Of a DNA stretch of 64,000 nucleotides, positions 45,949-58,119 are shown piece by piece. The stretch covers positions 1,240,001 to 1,304,000 of the forward strand of contig NC_063068.1 in assembly GCF_022605165.1 (NCBI RefSeq), read 5' to 3'. The translations under genes and the position numbers were made by a program. This stretch comes from Purpureocillium takamizusanense. Taxonomy: Eukaryota > Ascomycota > Sordariomycetes > Hypocreales > Ophiocordycipitaceae. How positions within the stretch are numbered: position 1 is the stretch's first letter; the number at the start of each line of letters is the position of its first letter. The notes beneath the pieces are model-generated. The model had not been told where the DNA came from, searched no databases, and saw only the letters and a list, made by a program, of their open reading frames with translations.

Positions 45949-47739
45949 TTAATGAGCGACAGCGAAGAAGATGTTCATGATTAAGCACACGGCCATAACG
46001 ACAATGCCGTAGATGGCGAGAGAAAGGGCCAGCTTCCGGAGAAGACCGTGGTCGAGGTGCTCCAGATCCCATCGCCACTTTTTCCTCCAGCGCCACTGGC
46101 TACGAGGAGTCGCGCCGCCCGTGGTCTCTGGCAAGCTTCCGGCGCTCTGACCGAGAATGCCTCCTGTTTCTTCTGGGTCCGAGTCACCTTCGTCATCTAT
46201 GTCATCGTCGGCTTTGAGCAGTCGTTGGTGGTGAATGCTTTCGGGGTCGCTGATTTTATAATAGAACAATCCGGGGAGAATGAAGCTGATCGATGTCGAA
46301 CCAGTGCTGCCGACAAAAGCAAGGACTCGATCAAGACTGCTCACAGAGAGCGCGGTAAAGTAGGCGAGTGTCAAGATGACAGTGGTAAGAAGGGCAAAAC
46401 GAGTATCGGACATGGGCACCGTCGTCCCATGATCGCCTCGTGGCGCCGACGCGGGGTTCAGCAAGGGAGAGCCTGGCCTGCCGGCTCCGGAGCTGTTGCG
46501 GTTCGGCCGCCACTTGACAACGGCATCGAGGGAGGCGCGGCATGGATGGACTTGTAGAGGGATCGAAAAGAGGACAAGGACAACAATGGCTGCCTTGCCG
46601 ATGGTCGAGGCTGCCCCAGTAGGATCTGCGAGGCGTCAGTAGGGGGCTCACGATGATAGGCCACGCCGAGTCCTTACACATGGATACAATATTACCAACA
46701 ATTGCATTACCAAAGGTGATATACCCTGTGATCGCAACTACGAGGTAGATGCAGGCGGCAGAGCCGATGCTAGACGTGACAACGCGGACCATGCTCGCGG
46801 GCGAGTTGTTCTTGATCTCGTTGATGATGGAGAACATCTAGAGACGATTAGCATTTGCATGTCAGGGAACAGTCCCGGTTGACGTACGTTCTGGTGGCAG
46901 GTATAAGCGAAAACGACGACCGGGAGCGCACTGAGCGTCTCCACGGCTCCTGCCCACTTGATGACTCGAATATCACTCGGGTCGGCGTGAGGGTCAGCGG
47001 CGAAGTGGTAGATGACCAGGACAATGAGATAGCCAATCGACACCAATGCGACAATACTAGTGTACTTGAGAGAATCCAGCCTACGCAGGAAGCTCAGAGG
47101 TATAATCAGGAGCATAAAGGCAGTAATCCAAAAATGTCGGTCGACGAGGTATGGAATATCGGCCGCTCGATCGTTGAAGCCAAGCATGACTCCGGGCATC
47201 AAGTCGCCGATGATGATCATATACGACACGCCCACGCCAAAGCATTTAACAGCAATGGCTAGGTCGAAGATGACAGAGGCATTGGGATATGTTATTTGCG
47301 ACAGGGCGAAAAACGACGATGTGCCGCGATCGAGGTAGCGAGCGCACTTGGATTGGAGGTAGAGGCCGAAGGCGGCCGTCACGCCAGACCATAATACCAG
47401 GACGACACCGAGCATGATCCCCATGTGTGACAGCACTGAGGGCATGGCCAGGGTGCCGGCGCCGACAACTGCACGACAGTTAGCAAGTGATGAGTGTGTC
47501 GCTCGAGAGGATCGGCCGCACTCGTATTTAGCAGGTTGACAATGCTGCTGATTGTCGTCGCCTGGCCCCCGTGGCCGCCATCCTTGCCGCCTCGTCGCCG
47601 TGTCCTGCAGCGCAAGAGGCTTCACGTCAGTGCATAGTGACCAAAACTTTTGATGCGCGTCAGCGGCTCACCTCGACATGTCGCGAGCGCCTCCAGACGA
47701 GGCGTTGTTACCATCCGTGATGGTCGAGTAGGTCGTCAT
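45949..47739 (-). CDS. vacuolar amino-acid transporter, AVT (Aa_trans) family
   Basis: Five exons (47739-47672, 47604-47522, 47468-46888, 46837-46678, 46625-45949), 522 residues. After a short polar N-terminus, 'SSIVNLLNTIVGAGTLAMPS' is the conserved helix 1 of the amino acid/auxin permease family; it is split between exons 2 and 3, which fixes that junction. Further helices include 'SQITYPNASVIFDLAIAVKC' and 'AYTCHQNMFSIINEIK'. A hydrophilic Ser/Pro loop at about 360-400 and an acidic, Arg/Trp-rich loop before the last helix are typical of Avt5/6/7-like members. These move amino acids across the vacuolar membrane, often exporting them to the cytosol. Direction and substrate are inferred from the subfamily. 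Exon 1 to 2 phase 2 and exon 4 to 5 phase 1 joins are clean. The gene is divergent from RO-10. Confidence 0.92.
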
Positions 47740-48500
47740 AGCAGACGGCGAAGTTTGCAGAGCAGCGCGGCACCGTGCCGCAGTCTGCACTCACACCTGT
47801 CTCAAAATTGTGGCAGAGAGGATCCGGCGACCAAGGGCCCTCTCCTTGTCGGTCATGCGCCGGTCCACCCACAAGCGACTGTCCTGCAACGCGGCGACAG
47901 ATGGGCAGTCAGCTCCGCTGGAGCCAGAGACCCGCAAGGGAGAGCAGAGCGAGGGCCGGAAACGAAACGAATGCGCAAGAGGGATCGTCCGAGGCGTGGA
48001 AGCGACTGGGAGCGGAACGGTCTCTGGGCGAGGAATGCTGGGAGGGTCGCCGGTGGTGAGCAGTCGAGAGTGAGGACAGATGGGATTGACGTTACCGGCG
48101 GCGATCATGAGGATTGGTCACTGGAAGCGCCACCTGGCCGGGTTTAGCGGGAGGCGGCCCCCGAAGCTCGGCTGGCCGCGGTTGCATCCACTGCTGGAGA
48201 GAGCCCTGGAGGTACGGATCTAATTTGCCGGCCAATCAGCGGTCCCCGGTTGCCCCTGCAGTGCATGCCCCAGCAGCGCCCGCACGCCTCCAACGGCACC
48301 TCATCCATGGATCCAGTGCATGCATGGATGCCCGCCACCGCGTGCAGCAGGTGTTGCAAGGGCCCGTCGTGTTCCATGCTCTCCATTCTCCACGCCCGTC
48401 TTGCAACATCCAGGCATGCCATTGCGACACGCGCGCTGCAGCTCCATTCACGGTGTCTGCTGCTCGCCAATCCAACCGCAAACTCCAATTGCCCGGCGCC
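47740..48500. promoter_or_regulatory. divergent intergenic region, AVT transporter / RO-10
   Basis: 761 bp between two head-to-head start codons. No additional gene is supportable. A GCATGGATGC-type short repeat occurs around 48300-48335. Confidence 0.45.
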
Positions 48501-49168
48501 ATGGATAGCACGCTGGACAAGACGACTCTGTCTACCGTCTCGCTACTTGAATCTCGTCTGCTGCGCATCGAGCACCTCGTGTACGGATCGACGGCCTCCC
48601 ATCCCCCGCATACCCCTCATGAACCCGCCGCACGAAGATTAGACGAGCTGGAGAGGCGCTTCTCCACGCTGGCTTCTCGCGTACGAGTATACGGCGAGCT
48701 GCTTAGGATCTGTATGTTCCCTCCGGCACGGTCCCGAGCCGCGGTCCTGACGATAGCCCAGACAAGACGCATCCGGATTTCTTTCACGCACCTGCCCCCT
48801 CCGTGCCTCCGTCACAGCTCTCCATCAACGCGATTCGATCCATAGTCCTCGCTTCTGCATCTTCGTTCCCCGCGATACTCTCGTCTCTGACGGCGGTCAA
48901 GGACAGCCCGATTCCAGACCCCTCAGAGAGCGCGTCGCTGATCTCCAAGGCGGAGCGCATGAAGGCCATCGAGGCGACGCAACTGGCGCAAGCTACGGAG
49001 ATCTCAGAGCTACGCCGACGGAGCGAGGCCGTCTTGCGATCCTGGTACGAAGGCAACGTGCTCGCCAACTCACAGACTATGGCCGATGTGGAGAGCCGCG
49101 TCGAGAAGGTCGAACGCCTGGTTAGGAGGAGGGAGCGGAAAATAGAAGAGGAGAAGCAGCAGCTATGA
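48501..49168 (+). CDS. dynactin p24 subunit, RO-10-like nuclear distribution protein
   Basis: Two exons (48501-48711, 48762-49168) over a 50-nt intron, 205 residues. The N-terminal 'LLESRLLRIEHLVYGS' and 'ARRLDELERRFSTLASRV' are amphipathic helices; the junction creates 'LLRIYKTHPDFFHAP', typical of the family. The C-terminal third is an almost continuous coiled coil ('RVEKVERLVRRRERKIEEEK'). This fits Neurospora ro-10 (dynactin p24/DCTN3), a shoulder-arm component needed for dynein-driven nuclear positioning in hyphae. Length agrees. The protein is poorly conserved, so the assignment rests on helix pattern and remembered family sequence rather than a catalytic motif. Confidence 0.82.
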
Positions 49169-49486
49169 GCGCTGCATTTGGCTCACGGCGATGCCCCAAT
49201 GATTGTTCATGACACGTCGGATGTCCTGTCATGAGGCTGGAAGCGCTGGAATCGTATTTTAATGGTCTTCGGGGCACTTTGCCGCCTGCTCTTACTTGCC
49301 CAGAGACACTATGATACCCATTTGCTATCGAAATGGTAAACTCTTCAATCTATTTCATTATTCACAATTACTACAACTTATGGTGCGCATAGATATGACC
49401 TGGGCTCTGTCACGCCCTCGCAACAGACAGCTGTCAATGCCCTGGCTGACCATAGTGACGGCCGCCTTCAATGTCAAATTGGGAGC
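49169..49486. other. intergenic, tail-to-tail
   Basis: 318 bp between the stops of RO-10 and the dehydrogenase. AT-richer; likely 3' untranslated regions. Confidence 0.45.
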
Positions 49487-50584
49487 TCACACACCGAGAC
49501 CCTTGGTTCTCAAGTCATGAAACAACTTCTCATGGAAGGCTCCCATCGCAGGCATATGCACCGCTCCAGGCTTCGGCGGTTGCGCGTTGAACATTGGCAC
49601 AACCCTCGTCTCCCCTGGAGTCACCTCCAAGATGGTGCCGTTTCCATACTCGTCCTTGATTACGAGCTCAAGCATGGCATGGACGATCTCCTCGACGGTG
49701 AGCCACTTGCAGCCCTGCAGAATCTCGTCCGCTCTGCCAGGGTCTTGGTACCAGATTCCCGTCTGCCACAGTGTCGGATCAGCGTCTCTCATCTTGGGCA
49801 CATACACACGGATCATGGTGGGAAAACATACATTCGCCGGGCCTGGCGCTACGCAGCTGACTCGAATACCAAGCTCATCTCTCATATCTCCCAAAGACCT
49901 CACGAAGCCATGCAGCCCGTGCTTGCTAGCAAAGTACAGCGGGCTCGCTGCCTCGGCCAGGTAGCCCGCCACGCTCCCGACGTGCACAATGCACCCCCTC
50001 TCTTTCCTCTTCGTCCAGTGTCCAATGGCCAGCTGGCTCATGCGGATCGGCGCCACGAGATTTACGTCGAGGACCGCATAGTGTCCAGGCTCACTGTCGG
50101 CCCTGTCGCGCGATGCCGAGTCTGGGTTTGTCGCCGTGTGCGGCGGCTGCCAGAAGCTGGACCACGGCGGGTCGTAGAGGCCTGCGCCGGGGACGACGAT
50201 GTCAAGGGTAGGGAATGTGGCGAGCGCGGCGGCGAAGAGCGACGCGAGCTGTGGCCATGAAGTGACGTCCGTCTCGTGGAACACGACGGACGGAGTGTCG
50301 CGGGCAGTCGGCGGGTGAGGATACGACTTCAGGAGCGCCTCGGCTTCGACCCCGAGCTTGAGGTCGCCGATGACGACGGAGCAGCCTTCTTGGAGGAGGC
50401 GTCGGGCAAAGGCGAGACTGATGCCTGCAGACGCCGGGCCACAATACGTTAGCACATCATGTCCGGTAGAGGTCGTCCCCGGAAAGGAAAGGCTCGAATG
50501 CAGTTGCTTGCTTTATCTGTCTGCTTGTTTACCTGAGCCGGCGCCCGTGACGAGAGCATGCTTGCCCTCAACCGAGAGAGCCAT
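49487..50584 (-). CDS. short-chain dehydrogenase/reductase
   Basis: Two exons (50584-50533, 50424-49487) over a 108-nt intron, 329 residues. Rossmann NAD(P)-binding start 'KHALVTGAGSGISLAFARRL', then 'FHETDVTSW' (adenine-ring Asp), 'LDIVVPGAGLYDPPW' (in place of NNAG), the catalytic 'HVGSVAGY' Ser and 'YFASKHGLHGF' Tyr-x3-Lys, and 'RVSCVAPGPAN'. The nucleotide motif ends G-I-S rather than the usual G-I-G. The family resembles 15-hydroxyprostaglandin dehydrogenase-like fungal SDRs; an acidic residue after strand 2 (VVIGDLK) suggests NAD(H) preference. Substrate unknown. The C-terminal extension from about 270 is longer than in minimal SDRs. It stands alone and is not part of an obvious biosynthetic cluster. 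Confidence 0.9.
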
Positions 50585-53500
50585 TGCAGCCGATGAAAGA
50601 GGTCCTTGAGCATTGGGAAAGGCAGCGTGCGGACGTGCGCGCGGTTTGTAGACGATGCGATGCGCTGGGGAGTTGTGTTGGCACAGGGAGCCCTTTGAGG
50701 CATAGGCGTCGGTCGCTTGCACGGCATCCAGGCTGGCTTACAGTCCACGAGTGAATAAGCCGTGATGTCTGAGTAAGACGTTCCAGCCCGGCGTCCTAAG
50801 AGAGAACCGCAGCCTTGCCACCTGCAGCTCTTGACATTTCATATTCAGAATAATACTATCAAAACTTGTGCATTGTGCAATAACAAGCTGGTTCGCAAAT
50901 AGCCCGTACATGTCATTGTGACGGTGCTCGTCGTGGTCTCTTCGACGGGGCGGGTTGCGTGTCACAATCACGTGAGAATACCGAGAAACGCTCACTTGCA
51001 AATCAGCCCCATCAAGAAGCATGCGCATGCTGCGTCATACTATGTCTTCATGTTTCGCAAATCGTTGAATTGTGTAGACGTGGGATGGGAAATGACGTTG
51101 TCGTGACCAGAGGATCTCGCAACCGACGAACCAGCTCCCGAGACTGGGTTTCAGACTCCCCCCATCCGCATACGTAGTATCTGGCACCCGCGATGGCACG
51201 CACGGAGTCATTTACCCGCTCGATAGTCTGAATCAACTATACATACAGCCCAGTATATTGTGTTGTGCCGTGCCGACCTGGAGTGATCGGCGGCACGCCC
51301 GGCAGGGACAGGTCGGTCGCCTGGCTCCAAGAGCATCAGACACTCCTCATGACACTGCATCGGCGCCGTCTCATTCTGTTCAGGAGTCGCATCACAGCGA
51401 ATTTCGAGGTGGATGACACCTGCAAAGGTGCCGACGTCAAAAGTCGCGCCGAGATGGGGGAATGCCCGTCCGTCGTCCACCGTGTCCAAACCAACGCGTC
51501 GCGCGATCGCACGTATACCGCACGTACGAAGTATTCGTACTTCGTATACTGTATACTGACTCGCTATTCCCGCTTGCCGTGCCATCTTAGCATCGTATCG
51601 GGAGCGGGACCTGCCAGAGACCATCCAGTCTCGAAGTCCCGCACACGTACCGGATGATCTACAACGATAGGGAGAGGGTTCAAGAGCCGTGCAACATGGG
51701 CGTTATCAGACGGCGTGCCCGTCCCTCTGGAGGCGCGATGCTCGACAAGGCCGGCACATGATTACAAGCAATTCGTAGATATGGTCGTCTCCAGTCTGAG
51801 AGAAGTCTCGCCGAATGGCTTTCCAAGGTAGGCAGGACGTCTACAAGTACGAAGCACGCAGGCGAAGTGCTTCGCATGTGCTCGTACTACTCGGTGACCT
51901 GGCCCACAGTCCGCGGCCGTGCACCTGGAGACGAACGCCGCCACGCGACGATGGGTGCGCGATGGGTGCCGCTGTCGTCCCACTTCTTCATGGTCGGTGG
52001 GTATCTTGACCCTCATCCTGGCCTGATCACGAAGAATATCTCTCGCTGGGAATATCTCTCTGGAGGCCGGGCATCTAGGAGTGAAGTGCTCGCTTTCAGT
52101 CACCTGTTCGTCCAGCGGGCTCCGCAAGGCCCGAGGGTTGTCTGAGCGCCAGCACAGATGCAAGAGTAGGTGGTGCAGTCGCTGAACGACTGAGCCAGCA
52201 TGGGGACCGGACCGCGGGCGCTTCTTGTTAGATAGCCGCCAAAGTGTTATACACGGCCTCGGCAGCTTTTTGCAGGCGCTGTATCTATCTACTTGGCGCG
52301 AGTGAGTCTCGTGAAACCGGTAGATGGATGTGCCGGACGACGCGGTTCGTCCCATGCACGCGGGAGGGCCGGCAGCGCGCACCCTCCCAAGGATCATTAC
52401 GGTCTGCGCCACGATCAAAAGGTCGGATTTCGGTCACGGAGCATGGAATGGAATCCCAGGCGGCGGATGACCTTGGCACTGAGTGCAAGGGGCTACGTAC
52501 TGCGTGTGCACAGTGCGGCCTTGGCCAGTTGGAGCGAAAGAATAGTCATAATATATGGCATGGACAGGACGGTTGGACGGCACCCGATGATGGCGGCTTG
52601 CAGGGGTCGGTCGGCACGGAGAAAAGGGGGGGGCGGCCGTTTCAATTCCGGGACGTTATTCCTGAATCTGGGGAGCGAGAGCGGGACTGGGGCTTCAAGA
52701 AGCCCAAACACAATGCCGCGACTTGATCGTTTGTGTGGGCGCGAGCGTCATCGGTATCAAACTTTGGTCACGACAAGACTCTCTAGACGGAACGCACAAA
52801 GCACCGAGAGCCCGGCTTCTCGAGGTGCCAGCTGGAACGGGGCAGCTCGGGGTCGTCCGTTGCTCGTCCACGACTCGGCACCGGGGGTCTCGGAGCATCA
52901 CACAAGGCGTTTGGGCGTTGCCTATCGCGGCATCGACCTGAAGCACGCGTCGGGCAGGACAAAGCAAACTGGAGGACGGCTGCTCGACGGACCGTGAAGC
53001 CGTCGTGAAACAACCACCGCTGTACGGGGAGCGTTGGTGCCGCGTCGAGTCCGCATTCATCGGCAGGACGAGCACTGTCAAGTCTCCCAAGGTCGATCGA
53101 TCCAGGGCGCGAGCCGTCGCGCGGCCGGCCGAGCGACTCGTTGCGAGTGGTACGTGCAACGTGAAGCAGAGCCGGCCAACGTTGGCGTCGCGTGACATGT
53201 GCAGGACGCAAGCTGCAGGGAGAGAGAGGATGGACGGACATCTGCTGAGCCGCTTGCTGCTGGCGATGGTGAGTTTGACCAGGCACGCGGCCCAAGACGA
53301 GCTCGCACAAAGCTCAAACGCCATGCGCCATCCATGCCGTCGATTGGCCGGCCGCCATGGACAAGTCGTCGAAGAATCAGAGACAGACAGGTCTCTCAAA
53401 GCGTCGCCGTCAAGCGTTCGACATCTGCAAGGCCCGTGGGCTTGAAACGCCCAGGGTGGGGTGGGGAGACCCCTGTCGCGGAGACGCAGGGGCCACCAAG

Positions 53501-55817
53501 GGCCATCTTGGTCAAGGTGCCATCCTGGGCAACCCATCCACTTGATGGACAGCAATGGATCCTCAGCGTCCAGACAGGCAAACAGAGACCAGGCATGCCG
53601 CATCGCAGGGTCACAGGCGGAGGTACGTACCTACGACGCACGAAGGGCCGTGGATGATATGAGTGGCCGCTGGTCGCGGGTGGGACGGGCAGCGCCAATC
53701 AAGGCCGATCCAACGTGCCTTGGACGGATGCTCCCCCCCCTTTCTCCACCCCTGAAAGGCCCCACCCCTTATGGGTGCGCCGGATGGATTGGAGGCCATG
53801 AGGCCCTGCTGCTTGCCTCGACTGTGTGGATGGCGCCGTCGGCCAGTAGCCGCCTGGCCTTCCCGCCACAGCCCAGGGCCTCTCCATTGTCGGTTCATCA
53901 ATTCGGTTCGACGAGCGCCTTTCTTGCACGTCCGTCTTTCGTTCCTGGCGCACACGGTGCGACGCCGACTGGGTCTGGCCGCGAGCAATCGCGCAACATT
54001 AGGTTGTGGCCATGTTTGTGCGCCGTTCGTTCGCTGTGCGTGCGTGCGCATGCGCATACCTACCTTAGGTCCGCATGGGCTTCCACTATCGACATCCATT
54101 GCTGCTGTGCATCGCATCGCGGCGGACCTAGAGCCCAGCTGCCAGCCCAGTGGGTGCGGCGCCCGCCCCAACCTGCCCCCCGCCCGTGAATGCATGGCCT
54201 GGAGGACGCGCTGATGAGCTCAACTGCATTCCGCCGCGTGGCGCGTCGGCGGGCAACAGGCGCTCATCAACTGCCCGCCCAAGTACCCGCCACCACCAAC
54301 AACCTCGCCCACTGGCTCACCAAGCGGCGGCGCCGGGCGCTGGGCGTCCCCTCCATTCCATTCCGTGCGTCGTAGCCCAGCCCAGCGTGTGCCATGCCTC
54401 CGTCGCCAACCACCACCACTCATCCGCGACGCCGACAGAGAGGGCGATGCCACCTGCTGTCACTTTGTGAATTGCGCTAGCTAGTACAATTGACTCGTCC
54501 GCCCGTCTTTGTTCTCCTTCTTCTCTTTCCTCTCCTGCTGTTGTTTCTTCTTCTTTCTCTCTTCTCTTCTCTTCTCTCTCCTCTGCTGTGCTACGCCCCC
54601 CCACCGCCCGCAGCTATAAGCGCCCACGTACGGTAATAAAGCACCCTCGCCTGTAAGGATACACGCATTGCCTGCAATCTTACACCCGGCAGACAAACGG
54701 CCTTGCAATACGGCCTGCTCAAGTATCTCGCAATCAGCCACCCCCTGTCAGCACCACCTCCGTCCTCCGTCGAGCGACTCGCCGACCTTGTCATCCCTCC
54801 CCCCGACCGCCACGCCGCTGTGCGCCACGATCCCAGCTGCGCTCGCTCATCACTCTCACCGATACTCCATACAGCTCGCACTCGCCCGACAAGGCCCTTT
54901 TCATTTCCAGCGCCCGCGCTCTTTCACAAAGGACCCGCGTCCGCTTCCGCTGTCCACCCACCCCAAGCAACTTCACGCGTGCGCTCTCGGCTCGTCACAT
55001 CTCTGGCAACCCAAGCAAAGCAGCTTTCAAAAATAGGCTCGGCTCCCTCGCAGTCCACGGAACATTCCCCAGCTCGGTGCCAAACCCAAACACCCTCTTG
55101 GAAGACACGCCGTGCTCAAGCGTCTCTCCGTCTCCCGCCATACATCGAGCCTCCGCTAGTTGCCGCCACTCCCAAGGTACAGTCGGCGGTTCCCAAGTCG
55201 CCCACAGTGCTTACCCAGTGCTGCACCAGCGCCAAAAAAAGACACGCCCGCCCACCTCACCTCCATCCGGGCATCCATCCATCCATCCATCCCAGCGCAC
55301 CACCCCCCGCCGACCGACACCCATCCCGCAGCCACACTCGCGCTACTTTGGCACCAACTCAACTCTCTCCTCTCCTGTCCCGACCGGCTTTCTCCATCTC
55401 TGGTTTTTCGTCCTCACCTCCAGCTCTCCGTCCTTCTTTCCTCCGGCTCCATTTCTCCTCCGTCCGGGCACTTCTCACAGCCGCGCCATCATAGGACATT
55501 TCGACGCTCCGACTTCGCCAACCCGCCGGCTCTGTCACTCTTTTCCCCCGTCGCCTTTCTTTTTTCCGCCCTCGTTTTCGGCTGCGCCGGATCCCTTTGT
55601 CGATTCTACGTGGCTGGAACCTAGGGCCCTGGACGATCGACGACCGCCAACGAAGACTGTCTCGCCAGCCGCCAACCACGGCACCGATTGGCGCCGGCTC
55701 CCCGCCTGCCTCTACCGCACATCAACGTTTGTCCCCCGCGTCGGCGACGCCTAAGACATCAAAACCGTCTTCCTTATGCCCCCATACGGCTCGTTACGCT
55801 CCCCGTCCCTAAGGAAA
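50585..55817. other. gene-poor region and long pyrimidine-rich SHO1 leader
   Basis: About 5.2 kb. From 50.6 to 53.7 kb no confident gene is present; open frames at 51208-51624 (minus, 138 codons) and 52695-53603 (minus, 302 codons) lack recognisable motifs. A perfect 9-bp hairpin lies at 51525-51546. From about 54.48 to 55.8 kb the plus strand is strongly C/T-rich with TCTTC/CTCTT runs and an ATCC repeat, as expected of a fungal promoter plus a long 5' leader for the osmosensor gene. Confidence 0.45.
55272..55292 (+). repeat. (ATCC)5 tetranucleotide repeat
   Basis: Five ATCC units in the presumed SHO1 leader. Confidence 0.8.
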
Positions 55818-56851
55818 ATGGAACATTCGCGGTCCTACGGCCGCAAGGGCATTCAGCTGGGCAACATCCTCGGCGACCCCTTTGCCCTGGCCACTATTTC
55901 CATTTCTCTCGTACGTCTACGTCGGCCTTCAGCGCCCTTGCGCTGCGATCGCGTTTTGGCAACTCTTGGCTAACCGCTTCATCCACAGCTTGCTTGGTTC
56001 ATCACCTTCGTCTCATGCATCGTTTCGCAAATACAAGCCGCCCCCGACGACAAGTTTCCCTCCTTTGCCTGGTGGGCGGTCGTTTACAGTCTGTTTCTCA
56101 TCATCGGAGTCTTCGTCGTCGTTGCGAGCGATGCCGTTCACACCTATCATGTCGCCATGACTGGCTATCTTGCCGGTGGCATGGTCCTGGTGACGTCCTC
56201 CGTCAACTCGCTCGTATACTCCAAGAGCGGCGCCAGGGAAGCTGCTGCCGCAGGCTTCATTCTTCTATCCATGGTGGTGGTACGTGTAGAGTTCAGGGCC
56301 CTCGGTGCTTCGTCGTCGCTAACTTGCGCCTGCAGATTGTCTGGATCTTCTATTTCGGCTCGACGCCGTCATCAACACCACGCGCATTTCTCGACTCCTT
56401 CGCTCTTGCCAAGGAGTCCAGTACCGGCCATGGCCAGGCTATGAATGGCTACGGCGGCACCGGCCGCCCCGAAACTTCCAACTCCGTCCAGCCGCCACAA
56501 ATGTATACCTCGGCGCAGCTGAACGGATTCGAGAACCCGTCGCCCGTTGGCGGCGCCTCCCAGGCGAACGGCGGACGCACCTCTGCCATTCCCTCCGCCT
56601 TTGGTAACACAAGCCTACCTCAATCGCAGCCGACGACTAAGCCCGACGCCGAAGTCGTCCCCCCAACCGAGTACCCCTACCGCGCAAAGGCCATCTACAG
56701 CTACGAGGCCAACCCCGACGACGCCAACGAGATCTCGTTCTCCAAGCACGAGATCCTCGAGGTCTCAGACGTTAGCGGACGATGGTGGCAGGCGCGGAAA
56801 GAAAGCGGCGAGACTGGAATCGCGCCCAGCAACTACCTCATCCTGTTATGA
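55818..56851 (+). CDS. SHO1: High-osmolarity signalling protein Sho1
   Basis: Three exons (55818-55910, 55989-56279, 56336-56851), 299 residues. It begins [20 protein letters not shown] followed by '[10 protein letters not shown]', the Sho1 signature at helix 1. Four TM helices lie within about 25-135. A polar, Pro/Gln/Ser-rich linker follows, and a C-terminal SH3 domain (about 238-299: '[20 protein letters not shown]', '[20 protein letters not shown]', '[10 protein letters not shown]') carries the ALYDY-like and WW-G-IPSNY positions. Sho1 sits in the plasma membrane and recruits the MAPKK Pbs2 through its SH3 domain in the HOG osmostress pathway; in pathogenic fungi it also feeds surface sensing. 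An in-frame ATG 42 nt upstream (55776) would add 14 residues that other Sho1 proteins lack. A very pyrimidine-rich leader precedes it. Confidence 0.96.
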
Positions 56852-58119
56852 GATATGATATAAAAATACTGCGCTGGGTGCGCTTCTGCGTTACGAGTCA
56901 ACCAACCACGGGCAAGCCACTTGGTCCGACCGCATTTTCGACTCGTCGACATTGTTATTTCTCGCCGCTTTTTTTCGCGCCTCAGAGTCACGACTCCAGG
57001 AGATCTTATCCTGTTCTGCGCGAATGGGGTTTTGGGACATGTATTGGATGGAGTACATTGGGGCGAGATTATCGCCACACAGCCGGCCATTGATGCCGGC
57101 ACACGCCTTGTGTGTATTTTTTCTTCCTTTTTCGCACCTCCCTTCGCTTCTTCGCGGGACCAACTTCACCACAGAGGGATTCCAAGGTGTTTCTCTACAT
57201 TTCCAATGTTTGCCACACGCGAGGCCACCGCCCGCAGTTTTGCGAGATGTGGGGCCTTTGGAATCAGAGCATTGAGGAGAGCGGACGATACCGCCGGTCA
57301 CAACAAATGGGCACCGGCAAGCAAAATGTTTGGCAGTGTCGGTCTACAGGGGAGTGGGAGAAGCTGGCGGACAAACGCGAGTGGAGATTCGGCTGCGGAC
57401 GCCACACGGGATAATTGGCGACGAAGAAACTTGGCACGAGTTCCGCGATAGTACATAGTTGATGCCAGAAATGAAGATGGCCTGAAATGACATGAGGGTG
57501 AGCCGAAGGGGCTATCCCCCTAGTGACCTTCGCAACTCGCGCTGTCTAATCACATGATGTTAAAACGTCACGTCGAGGCATTTATGGCGGGCATGGCCAA
57601 AACGCAGTGTCTCCCAAGGCAAACGTCATTGTTTCTATCTATTTCCATACAGAGGTCGCAGTGCTGGCTGAACGAGAGGCTCGGGTGACTCGGCTGCCTG
57701 CACATGGGTGACCGATTCGCCCGGTCCATCGTCCCCGGGCCATGTGAGACCCTCCTCCACAAGCAGCGCACCGGGGAGGTTGGGGTTCGTTGAGGAAGCG
57801 TGGAATGGCTGGACGAGCGCGCGCGTGGCCGGCCTGAGCGGCGATCAGCCCAACTTGCGGACCTTGCATGCCAGCCTGGCACGGCGCTCCGCGAGTCGTG
57901 AGCACCCCCGTGGGCCGAGCATCGGCAGCCCGGCGCTGTCGGAGCCTCGGGTGCCTCGAGCTCTGCGCTTCGTCTCCTGTTTCGCAGGCCTGCTCCGACC
58001 GGTTTCCTTTTGCTTGCCTAACTGGGGAGAGCGCGGAGAGCCAACTCCGCCTGTGCCGTCGGCGGCTGCTCTTCGAAAAGCCAGTAGAGCATAGTCGTAG
58101 TTTCCGTCTCGACACCTCA
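56852..58119. other. intergenic, tail-to-tail
   Basis: 1.27 kb between the Sho1 stop and the Spc19 stop. A 176-codon plus frame (56921-57451) and minus frames near 57.6-58.1 kb were considered, but none shows a domain or codon pattern. The first part is probably the Sho1 3' untranslated region. Confidence 0.45.

Noticed and set aside
51534..51560. Partial similarity to a loxP arm (ACTTCGTATA)
   Set aside because: Only ten bases match and the spacer and second arm are absent; better described as a local palindrome.
51208..51624. 138-codon minus frame
   Set aside because: Parts look protein-like (GATFDVGTFAGVIHLEIRC), but no family or splice context was found.
52695..53603. 302-codon minus frame
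   Set aside because: Arg/Ser/Cys-rich without any recognisable domain; typical GC-driven chance frame.
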